NCBI GenBank assembly: GCA_934047225.1
Contig: OW203990.1
Location: 30,421,045-30,485,044, forward strand
Source: Ypsolopha sequella
Taxonomy: Eukaryota > Arthropoda > Insecta > Lepidoptera > Ypsolophidae
Direction: 5' to 3'
DNA length: 64,000 nt
Shown here one piece after another: positions 10,411-20,194 of this stretch (the first letter of the stretch is position 1; each line of letters begins with the position of its first letter). The position numbers and the translations under genes were made by a program. The notes beneath the pieces were generated by a model. The model did no database searches. It worked only from the letters and a program-made list of their open reading frames with translations, and was not told the DNA's origin.

Positions 10411-11868
10411 TGGGCTTGGCATGGCTCCTCTGGTCTGCTTGGCCTGGCTCCTCTGGTCTGCTTGGCCTGGCTCCTCTGGTCTGCTTGGCCTGGCTCCTCT
10501 GGTCTGCTTGGCCTGGCTCCTCTAGTCTGCTTGGCCTGGCTCCTCTGGTCTGCTTGGCCTGGCTCCTCTGGTCTGCTTGGCCTGGCTCCTCTGGTCTGCT
10601 TGGCCTGGCTCCTCTGGTCTGCTTGGCCTAGCTCCTCTGGTCTGCTTGGCCTGGCTCCTCTGGTCTGCTTGGCATGGCTCCTCTGGTCTGCTTGGCCTGG
10701 CTCCTCTGGTCTGCTTGGCCTGGCTCCTCTGGTCTGCTTGGCCTGGCTCCTCTGGTCTGCTTGGCCTGGCTTCTCTGATCTGCTTGGCCTGGCTCCTCTG
10801 TTCTGCTTGGCCTGGCTCCTCTGGTCTGCTTGGCCTGGCTCCTCTGGTCTGCTTGGCATGGCTCCTCTGATCTGCTTGGCCTGGCTCCTCTGGTCTGCTT
10901 GGCCTGGCTCCTCTGGTCTGCTTGGCCTGGCTCCTCTGGTCTGCTTGGCCTAGCTCCTCTGGTCTGCTTGGCCTGGCTCCTCTGGTCTGCTTGGCATGGC
11001 TCCTCTGGTCTGCTTGGCCTGGCTCCTCTGGTCTGCTTGGCCTGGCTCCTCTGGTCTGCTTGGCCTGGCTCCTCTGGTCTGCTTGGCCTGGCTCCTCTGG
11101 TCTGCTTGGCCTGGCTTCTCTGTTCTGCTTGGCCTGGCTCCTCTGTTCTGCTTGGCCTGGCTCCTCTGGTCTGCTTGGCCTGGCTCCTCTGGTCTGCTTG
11201 GCATGGCTCCTCTGGTCTGCTTGGCCTGGCTCCTCTGGTCTGCTTGGCCTGGCTTCTCTGATCTGCTTGGCCTGGCTCCTCTGTTCTGCTTGGCCTGGCT
11301 CCTCTGGTCTGCTTGGCCTGGCTCCTCTGGTCTGCTTGGCATGGCTCCTCTGGTCTGCTTGGCCTGGCTCCTCTGGTCTGCTTGGCCTGGCTCCTCTGGT
11401 CTGCTTGGCCTGGCTCGTCTGGTCTGCTTGGCCTGGCTCCTCTGGTCTGCTTGGCCTGGCTCCTCTGGTCTGCTTGGCCTGGCTCCTCTGGTCTGCTTGG
11501 CCTGGCTCCTCTGGTCTGCTTGGCCTGGCTCCTCTGGTCTGCTTGGCCTGGCTCCTCTGGTCTGCTTGGCCTGGCTCCTCTGGTCTGCTTGGCCTGGCTC
11601 CTCTGGTCTGCTTGGCCTGGCTCCTCTGGTCTGCTTGGCCTGGCTCCTCTGGTCTGCTTGGCCTGGCTCCTCTGGTCTGCTTGGCCTGGCTCCTCTGGTC
11701 TGCTTGGCCTGGCTCCTCTGGTCTGCTTGGCCTGGCTCCTCTGGTCTGCTTGGCCTGGCTCCTCTGGTCTGCTTGGCCTGGCTCCTCTGGTCTGCTTGGC
11801 CTGGCTCCTCTGGTCTGCTTGGCCTGACTCCTCTGGTCTGCTTGGCCTGGCTCCTCTGATCTGCTTCC
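10411..11868. repeat. 23-bp minisatellite, about 63 copies
   Basis: Unit 'ctggctcctctggtctgctt' plus 'ggc'. Variants ('catgg', 'ctagctcc', 'ttctctgatct', 'ctctgttctg') are scattered up to ~11420. From there to ~11820 the units are almost identical. The consensus has no stop codon in any of six frames, so long ORFs (up to 471 codons, minus strand) appear in every frame. These are artefacts of the repeat. Confidence 0.97.
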
Positions 11869-11939
11869 TTTGGCGGCTGACGCGAACGCCGTCATACGTC
11901 TCATGACAATCATTGCAATCATTCTCACTTGTTCCACGG

Positions 11940-12060
11940 GACAGTTCTATGATGGAAGTAGTGAGACTTTTTTTCTCACTTGTTCCATTGGAAAGGGACT
12001 ACAGTTAGCAATGGAACAAGTGAAACTATTTTTTCTCAATTGTTACATGGAATTTTAGAG
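11940..12060. repeat. inverted-repeat fragment related to 25165-25222
   Basis: Local inverted copies of 'cacttgttcca' type sequence around 'gactacagttagcaatgg'. The reverse complement of 12000-12055 matches 25165-25222 ('attgctaactgtagtccc'). Probably two fragments of one foldback element. Confidence 0.6.
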
Positions 12061-14075
12061 AAATATTTATCAATCAGTAAAAATAGAAAACATATTTCAC
12101 TGGAAAGACTCAAATGGGAGTTTTTGTTTTTAGAAGTACCTACTATGATTTTCAATTAACGTATTTTCTAGCACTTGCGAAATTTTCGAAACCTCTAGAG
12201 GTAAAAACACTTAAAACCTTTAATTGAAATAATGAAAGAAACAGTACATTTTCGACGTCGTGCTCTATGGCAAATTTTCATTAATATGCACAACAAACTT
12301 CAAGTTCACAATATCATAAATGTGAAATATGTGTACAGTAAAGCATAGTTTTAGTGCTGTCAAAACTAAATTTTCTTCATTGCAAAATAGTCCTTAGGTT
12401 TTAGGAACTGAAGTTAAATTACTTAGGGAAATTTTAAGTTTTGATAGCACTGTAACTAAAATTAAAGCCTTTAGAATCGGCTTTAATAAACCACTAAAAT
12501 CTGTAATATGCTCCTAATTGTAATAGCAATGATCAAAAATGTTTCAATTCAAATTCAAATAGTTTATTTTGCTAAGCAGGTATAGATATATACACTTTTT
12601 ACACGTCAAAACCTTTTGCGTCGTAGTCCAGCGCACTACGCACTGAGTTACATAAGTTTTGTCGACTAAGGGGTCATCTATGCCACATAAAACTCGGATG
12701 CGTGTTGTTGAGTTAAATAAAATGTAGATATCATTTGAATAATATATTTAGACAAGACTTATCAGACTTCAGATATGATATGTGACTATAGACCAGAATG
12801 GACATAGACACGTATGATATCGATAGCCGGACGTTTTTATTTCGACGTAAGTTATGGTATTATTAAAATCCTTAGTTTTCGGACAGTGGATAGGTTATGC
12901 ATATTTGAAGCTTTGTTAAAAAAGTTAGAAATCTTAGAACGTTGCTTTAGGTATTAATTAGGTATTTGCAATTATTGAATCTAAAGTGTCATTACAAAAT
13001 TAGAATTAAAAGTTTGGATTGTATCTGACATAAGACATGCGTATCTTGTTATTATTCATTTATTAGAAAGATAGCATACATGGAACATAGGTAAACTGAA
13101 AATTGTGGAAAAGTCTTTCAATATAATATTAGAAGGACTTAGGTTTATTTACATCATATGTTATTATTTATCTTGACCTATTATAGAAAGTTTAGAAATT
13201 CATTTAGCATGCTTTTCGATTTAATTAAGTTTCTTTTCATGTTGTGAGTAATATAAAATTAGAATGCAGAAGTTGGCAGCTACTTCATCGTAATAACATA
13301 CCCGATCATCATTCAAAACATTAGAAAAAATCGCACATGGAGTTTTAAGAAAACATGATTTCGATTATCATGGCATACAAAAAACGCGCGGGGTGAAGCG
13401 CGGGGGCGGGGACGCTAGGCCGTGTGACGGTGTCGTGAGCTGGTCGGCTCGCTTTGTACTACTTTGTAGCCGTGGTGAGCGGAGAGCGCGAGATCAGCAA
13501 ATAAAATGTTAAAGTTCATTTCTACTATGATAAAGTATGCAAAAAACATGTAAGGTCCTTGCCCGATTTTTTTTTAGGGATTGTCAAGTGTCCTTTTAAC
13601 ATTCATTTGCGATAGGTAATTTGTCCTTTGGTAAAAATTAAAAGCTTTAAAATGCTTAGTTTCTGAGATAATCAATACCTTAAGGTGGTAAAACCAACAC
13701 AATTTCATACGATTTTATAATTGAATACATACCTTAATTACAACAAAACAAGATTTCTCAAATAAAGCTTAAAAAATCAACGAAAAATCTAGTTTCCGCA
13801 TATGCAATAATATTAATTAAAAAATTGTTTGATTATTACGCAATTAAAATATCAAATGTTTTACTTCATATAAATACAAACATTTAAATGGTTTTAGTCG
13901 CTATATTTCGACCCCTCTGCATGATGAGAAACTCTTAAGTCTCAGGAAAAGACTTAGACGACGGACTCCACGGATGGTAAGAAGTAAAAGCCCCAGTAGA
14001 AAACACTTAGGCGAATTTAGAAAAGCCATGCGAGTAAAGTTAAAGTAAATGCTACAGACTTTGTGTTCAGTCGAA
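12061..14075. other. AT-rich gene-less stretch
   Basis: No credible gene. It contains an imperfect hairpin (12353-12375 with 12428-12451), a LINE-tail-like segment at 12541-12615 and a short GC-rich patch at 13385-13495. The remainder is AT-rich with no recognised features. Confidence 0.5.
12541..12615 (-). repeat. LINE 3' end scrap
   Basis: 'caaattcaaatagtttattt' followed by 'gctaagcaggtatagat' matches 28171-28240. Read on the minus strand it ends in AATAAA and a (TTTGAA)-type tail, as expected for a non-LTR retrotransposon 3' end. Family not known. Confidence 0.55.
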
Positions 14076-14670
14076 TAATAATAATAATAAAATGTATTTA
14101 TTGGTCACCAATTGACAAAGTCAGTGTACAAGTATCTTAGACTAAAAGTTTTGTAACAATACAGTAGCAGAGATACACTGGTTAGCAAATTGTCTAATGT
14201 TAGAGACAGTAAAATGTTGCGTTGGCAACTGTTTTAGTTTGAACTGTATTACAGTCACCAGCGCCTTCCTGTAGTTGTAACAAGATTATAGGTCATACAT
14301 AACAGGTAGTAAATTGATTAACAATTTAATTAGACACAGTGTTGATTAGACAAGCAAAAGACAATGTACAACAAATACAAAGTTTAAAGACTAACGGGGA
14401 TATATTAAAAACTTAAAGAACTACATCACTATTATAGCTTATACAGGTTGATACATGGAGATTGAGTGTTTGGGGTTGAAGATATGTGAAAAGAGGTGTG
14501 GGAGAGGGTGTGTATGTGTGTGTAAGCGCATGTGTGATAGTGTCCCCTGGAGGTAGGGTCCGTGGTGTCGCCACTCACCATCGGCTCGCCACAAGCCGCC
14601 CTGCGGTGACTGATTGCACTGGACGTACTGTACGTACCAGAGGGCGATGGGGTCGTCACATCCCTACGCC
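14076..14670 (-). repeat. possible LINE 3' tail and UTR
   Basis: The (AAT)n run at 14077-14095 followed by 'aaaatgtatttattggtcacc' looks like a minus-strand element ending in (ATT)n. It extends at least to ~14350. Short ORFs at 14432-14701 show no recognisable domain. Confidence 0.35.
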
Positions 14671-14890
14671 TTTATTTATGATATTGTTGATTGTTTATTA
14701 GGTACTTTTAGAGGTTAAATAACCAAATGTATGTTCACCAATATTTTAATCATGATTTTGTTACATAAACTTTTTATTTCATTCGAAATTGTTTGTTGTA
14801 AGTATGTATTGTTGATTGTTTATTACTTTTCAGAAAATAAGTGACTACATATATGTCAACCATTATTTAAATTATGATTTTGTGATTTCC
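14670..14890. repeat. degenerate ~130-bp direct repeat, two copies
   Basis: 'attgttgattgtttatta' occurs at 14685 and again at ~14810, each followed by related 'aaataa..tgtatgt/atatatgt..caacc' sequence and 'tttaaattatgattttgt'. No gene. Confidence 0.5.
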
Positions 14891-14899
14891 TTAAATAGT

Positions 14900-15610
14900 T
14901 TATTATATTATGGATTTGGGGTTGGTTTTTATATCGTGCGCCCTTTATTTAATTGTAATGAGGTTTGGAATCAATAGTGGGTAGTCACTTTTCTAAACAA
15001 AGTGGATTTCTTTTCCTGAGGAAATGCTTAGTTTTCGTGAAAACCGAAGATGAAAATTGGAAAATATTTGTGAACGAAACGCAATTTGTTAAAGAAATTT
15101 TAAGTGAATGTCGTATCGAAACGTTAAAACATACGCACACACCCTTGTTCGCGGGACAAATGTTGTGCGGACTTGTACCAAAATCCTCATTGTGCGGTCC
15201 CACCTTTCCCGTTGACTTAGGCGAGTGTATTTGGTTACACAATGTACGGCTGTCTTTTTCTAGCATGAACATCTAACAGAATTTCGTTAACACTTACTGG
15301 AGACGGAGATAGAAGCAATCAAAATTCTTGTCAAAAATACGGCTTGTGCGGTCCTAAAATATTGTGCGGGCCGTCCGCTCAACAAGGGTTTTGTGGACGT
15401 TAATACACAGAGTCCGCACTTTAGTGGGTTAACGTACGAAATAACACAAAAGTCCGTACGTTGATGGTTTTGTGAACGAAATTACACAGTGACCGCATTT
15501 TGATGAAATACCGTACTAAATTATACGCTCCGTCCGCACTTTGGTGGTCTTACGTACAGAATAACACACCGTTCGCACTATAATGGTTTTGTATACGAAA
15601 TTACACTCCC
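14900..15610. repeat. 'tgtgcggtc' repeat, left part, with degenerate ~40-bp tandem units
   Basis: From ~15400 to 15605 five units of about 39-45 bp alternate 'cac..gtccgcac' and 'gtttttgtgaacgaaatta'-like halves. Upstream, 15340-15395 carries 'gtgcggtcctaaaatattg'. Its reverse complement resembles 18480-18562, so this may be one end of an element opened by RTE insertions. The ORF at 14965-15276 has no recognisable domain. Confidence 0.5.
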
Positions 15611-15616
15611 CGACCA

Positions 15617-15843
15617 ACTTTGGACTGGCCATATTTGTCGCCGACATGATAACCGTTGGGGCTGAAAGGCATTGGAATGGAGACCACGTACAGAAAAGCA
15701 TAGCGTAGGCCACCCTCGTGCCCGCTGGACTGACGATCTGAAGGACGTTGCGGGTAGCGGCTGGATGAGGATGACTGAGGACCGCCAAGAGTGGCGTAAT
15801 ATTGGGGAGGCCTATTTCCAGCAGTGGACGAATAGGGGCTGAT
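15617..15843 (+). pseudogene. RTE-type LINE, 3' end copy 1
   Basis: Only the extreme C-terminus of the ORF is present (WTGHICRR, ALEWRPRT, RARWTDDLKDVAG, MRMTEDRQEWRN). It is ~95% alike by eye to 17733-17958 and contains a stop where copy 2 has Asp (WG*KAL). A severely 5'-truncated insertion. Confidence 0.85.
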
Positions 15844-16059
15844 GGATATATGGAGGTGCCTTTTGTTGATATAGCCTAATTCATACTATCCCAGCTATTT
15901 TTCGAAAGTTTTCCTAAGGATTAATTTTTAAATTTGCCGCGCTTTGTTGTGACACGTTTCCCTGGCCAGACTAGTAATTGACTCGTGTTAGGCTTGCGTT
16001 GCGGTCGCGGTAACGGTGGGGCAGGGGGTGCTAAAAATCTCCGGTCGAATGGTCACCAA

Positions 16060-18025
16060 CACATGTGACTCTTTTTGGCGACGTATAATGCACGGACGTG
16101 ACTGAAGGACAGACATCTCGCGGAGCTCGAGTCAGAGTTAGTTAGAATAAATTGGCATATTCTGGGGCTTTCAGAAGTCCAACGAGTGGGTGAGGACACG
16201 ATAACCCAGGACAACTGCTCTACTATCGAGAGGGCGATCAATTGTCTGTCGGTGGAGTTGGCATGCTGGTCAACAAATACCTCACTAGCAACGTGTTAGT
16301 AATCGGCAGTGTCTCCTCTCTGGTGGTATATCTTGTTCTCAGATTTAACAAGAGATATTCTCTTAAAGTAATCCAAGTGTATGCCCCCACTTCGAGATAC
16401 CCCGATGGTGATGTCGATGCCATATATGATGACATTACTAAGGTCAAAAATAACACCACCAAGACACATCATACCGTTGTTATGGGGGACTTTAACGTCA
16501 AAGTGGGGGTACAGGAGTGTAGTGAATCGGTAATCGGACCGCACGGTTATGGCTGTAGAAACCCTAGAACTCCTGAAAGTTGGAGGTTACCCTTAGACAG
16601 CTACAGGACCTCTTTAATGCCGTCAAGGAGTGGAGTAGGAGCCTGGTAATTTTATTATTGAAGAAAAGGGACAAAATGCTACTGAAGAACTATAGTCCAA
16701 TCGTGCTCCTGAGCCACACCCTTCTCAAGAGTTATCACAAATCGGCTCGCCCAACGATTCGACGACTTCCAATCTCCAGAGCAGGCTGGGTTTCAAAAAG
16801 GCAACTGCACCGTGGATCACATTCACACGCTAAGGCAGATCATACAGAAAACACAAGAGTATAATTAGCTTTTATGTCTAGCGTTTGTGGACTACGAGAA
16901 AGCCTTCGACTCCATTAAAACTTGGTCTGTTCTGCAGTTCTTGCAGCGATGCCAAGTTGACCGGCGTTCCGTGGAGATGCTGAAATGTCTGACTCCGCAT
17001 TGTCTGACACAGTATGACTCCGTTTTCAAGTACAGGGTGTACTTACAAGACCGATACGCCTTGAGCGCGGCGTGAGACAGGGGGATGTTATTTTCCCAAA
17101 TACCGCCGCGCTGGAGGACGTCTTTAAAACACTGAACTGGCATGGGCGAGGCATAAATGTGAACGGAGAGTACATTTCACATCTTTTCTTTGCCGAGAAC
17201 ATCGTCAAAATGGCGGAATCGCTGCAAGAACTGGAGGAAATGATGCGCAGCCTAAGTGATTCTTCCAGACGAGTGGGCCTGCGTATGAACTTGGATAAGA
17301 CTAAGGTCATGTTCAACTGTCATGTCATCCAAAGGCTAGTAACCGTCGATAATGTCAGCATCGAAGTTGTTCAGAAATATGTTTACCTGGGTCAAGCTAT
17401 CCAGCTGTGTAAAAACAACTTCGACTCCGAGGCTGACAGAAGAATATGCTTGGGGTGGGCAGCATTTGGGAAGTTGCGTCAGATATTTACGTCACCAATA
17501 CCGCAGTGCTTAAAGGCTAAAGTATATAACCAGTGCGTCTTTCCAGTGATGATGACGTACGGCGCTGAGACGTGGTTTTTACCAAAGGCTTGATCCGCCG
17601 ATTTAAGATCGCTCAACGAGCTATGGAGCGGGCTATGCTTGGGATATCTCTGATGGATAAAATCCGAAACGAAGATGTCCGTCAGAGATCGAAGGTGACC
17701 GACATAGCCTGCCGAATCAGTAAGTTGAAGTGGCAGTGGACTGGCCATATTTGTCACCGACGTGATAACCGTTGGGACCGTAAGGCATTGGAATGGAGAC
17801 CACGTACAGCAAAGCGCAGCGTAGGCCGCCCTCGTGCCCGCTGGACTGACGATCCGAAGGACGTTGCGGGTGGCGGCTGGATGAGGATGATTGAGGATCG
17901 CCAAGAGTGGCGTAATATTGGGGAGGCCTATGTCCAGCAGTGGACGAATACGGGCTGATGGATGGGCTTGCGTTTGCAAGGAAAACAAAAAATAATACGA
18001 ATTTAACAAAAGGGTCATCAAACCT
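16060..18025 (+). pseudogene. RTE-type LINE, longer broken copy
   Basis: An AP-like endonuclease begins near 16120 (WHILGLSEVQ; then GVGMLVNKY, YAPTSRYPDGDVD and VVMGDFNVKVG in the 16242-16649 frame). Most of the region between endonuclease and RT is missing. RT follows in shifting frames: NYSPIVLLS (~16695), FQSPEQAGFQKGNC, FVDYEKAFDS (16887), GVRQGDVIFP (~17068). The usual FADD box reads FAEN (17188-17199), so the catalytic pair is destroyed. The C-terminal part reads cleanly: 17072-17593, then 17572-17958 (RRFKIAQRAMERAMLG, RARWTDDPKDVAGGGW, QQWTNTG). Dead, but the family is clear. Confidence 0.85.
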
Positions 18026-18099
18026 TGATACTGAACACTTACCGACTACCCAGAATGAATTGGGATAAAAAAATAAACCTATATTTAGGTGCTTACGTT

Positions 18100-18570
18100 A
18101 CCTCAGACTTGTGTTTCACACACCAAGAAGTAGGGTGAATTCAATTTATGTATAAAGTGCGGTCCTATTTTAAATTTCGCATTTAAAGATGATTACTTTA
18201 ACTAACATTTGTTTTTTACACACAAGACAGTAAAGTTGGTTCGTTATTTGTATAAAGTGCGGTCCTACTTTGACGTCCGCATTTTATCACTTTCGTACTA
18301 AGTTATACATTTTTTGGACTGGTGGCGCCACGTGGTGGTTACACACTTGAACTATATTTTTGCATGTGTTAACTCAACTTGACAGAAATACTGGTTGTGC
18401 GCCACCCCATTAAAATTCTCCCAGATTTCACCAGTCGACCAATCAGAGCACGACGATTCGATAGCTATATTTAAAGTTCTGCCAAAATATTATGCGGACG
18501 TCCGCATAATCAGAAAGACCGCACAACAAGGATTTTTGACAAGGTAAAGACCGCACAATACTCTAGCCGC
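18100..18570. repeat. 'tgtgcggtc' repeat, right part
   Basis: 'gtataaagtgcggtcctatt' occurs twice (18150 and 18249, ~99 bp apart), followed at 18480-18562 by a segment that is the reverse complement of sequence like 15320-15395. Probably the right side of the element invaded by the RTE copies. Confidence 0.45.
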
Positions 18571-18789
18571 AAAGACACTCTAATAATTCTGTGCACACAC
18601 GCAATACTATTGAATATTATTGTATGTGTGCAGCCGAAAATGGCAAACAAAATGGCGTCCTTCACAGCGTCATTCCGTTTCTCTTGTGGCTACGTGAATT
18701 ATAAATAATATGGTGTTTTATCTTCCTTTTCCCAACAATTAAAATAGTAGAGATATTTTCTTATCAAATTGCAAAAATTACATGCAATA

Positions 18790-19142
18790 AAATCTGACTT
18801 CTGTACTGGTAGGTTAAAACTGTTTAAAAACCAACTCAGCATACTCCGACTCTATACAGTCTTGTGGCTACTACCCCTAGAGTGTATATAAAAAGCCGAA
18901 GGCGCGAAGGGAGGGCAGCCCCCGCCCGCAGTAATAAAGCTTAGGCACCTGTGTGAGCCGTAGCGGCTGAGGCTGGTCGCCGAAGGCGACCAACAAGCCG
19001 AAGCTGCGGAGGTGAGCACGGGTGCCTGTGCTTTGTTACGCAAGGGCGAAGGGGCTGCACTTCCCGCAGCGCCGTAGCCGATGCAGAAGTGAATTTGTGT
19101 CATATTGATAGGTTCTTATGGTCCATAAATTGACTTCTGCAC
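18790..19142. repeat. GC-rich repeat island with short inverted repeats
   Basis: A GC-rich block (about 18890-19085) full of short palindromes such as 'ggtcgccgaaggcgacc' and 'gcacgggtgcctgtgc' sits in AT-rich DNA. It is bracketed by direct copies of 'gacttctg(t/c)actggtag' at ~18796 and ~19131. 'gatgcagaagtgaattt' (19080-19096) is an inverted partner of the right copy. No recognisable protein. Origin unknown. Confidence 0.6.
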
Positions 19143-19299
19143 TGGTAGAGGTTCAGATGGCTGAAACATCTTATCCCCTACAACTTCAGATTAAGAGAAT
19201 AATGTAAATATAACCTCAAATTTTATTAAACTTTAATAATTTTTTTCTCAAAAATTACACATTTCCTCAGAAAAAAAACTAACAAGAGGGACAAAGGAC

Positions 19300-19338
19300 C
19301 TCCCCCCCCACCCCCTCCCCCACCCCCCTCCCCCCAAT
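19300..19338. repeat. C-rich low-complexity tract
   Basis: Runs of 5-9 C separated by single A or T; the minus strand has G-quadruplex potential. The ORF across it has no other support. Confidence 0.9.
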
Positions 19339-19804
19339 TAAGGGCGCACGATTCAAAAAAAAACCCTGGATTTGTGCAGCTTTTACTCGATTTAGTAATC
19401 GGTTTTCTCTTTGCGAACTTCCCGCCCCAAGACCCTTAGGGGAAAGGAAGCCCAGCGTCACCGTTGGTAAAAACAGAGTTTCCTAAAAATTTTGAAACTA
19501 ATGTGGTTGTGTGAATGGCAGCTTGTTTTTGTATAATGTGTAGGTTTAGTTTAGCATTTAGCATGTAATTAGGTGTAATCGTTAAGTGTGACCAAGCGAT
19601 TATTCCGTAACTATTAAATATATAAAAAAAAAATAAACTGATATCGAAAGTACGTTACCTAATCAGTAAAATTACATCAATAACTTTTTGAAAATCAAAC
19701 GAGAAGTATCCAAAATTTTGATATTAAACATTCCCATACATTTAGTATGAGATTATAGTAGAAAGGTTTTAGTTTCCTTATTTTAAATGATCTAGTAGTC
19801 ATTT

Positions 19805-20016
19805 TGTTGAATATAGCAACATTCATATTTTCTAATTAAAACTATTAAGATGTCTATGATTGTGTCTGCTGCCTAGCCTGCCATAAAAGATGGCGTTGTT
19901 ATATTTTTGTAAGAAGAAATGAAGTTATGTTTTTAAGTTAATAAATGAAGATTTAGTTCAGAAGAAACTGTGTGTTTAACTCTAGAACTGCCCTGGCCCT
20001 CACCAAATATTCAATA
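19805..20016 (+). repeat. copia A 5' LTR
   Basis: 212 bp, starts tgttgaatat and ends atattcaata, so the ends are nearly inverted repeats of each other. Identical to 23225-23436. Confidence 0.97.
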
Positions 20017-20031
20017 GGGTCATGGGCCCAG
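20017..20031 (+). other. copia A primer-binding site (half-tRNA type)
   Basis: 'gggtcatgggcccag' matches, with one mismatch, the complement of the anticodon-loop region of initiator tRNA-Met. In Drosophila copia a 5' half of that tRNA primes minus-strand DNA synthesis. The match is from memory of the tRNA sequence. Confidence 0.7.
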
Positions 20032-20194
20032 GATTTGCGTGAAAACGAAAAGTGGAAAAGACGCCGTGCGGCCATTGTTGTGTTGGATCATGTTGGATAC
20101 ATCGAAATAATAAGGGAGAAAAGAAATTGAAAACGGAAAATAAAAGTTTGATCGGAAATACGGATTGAAAAGAAGAAGAGAAGAAAATAGTAAC

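Noticed and set aside
10522..11937. 471-codon minus-strand ORF (PGQADQRSQAKQTRGARPSR repeats) and long plus-strand ORFs
   Set aside because: By-product of a 23-bp unit lacking stops in all six frames. No domain, no fixed start, equal open frames on both strands.
14965..15276. 103-codon ORF near the 'tgtgcggtc' repeat
   Set aside because: No recognisable domain and it runs into repeat sequence; an equally long ORF exists on the other strand.
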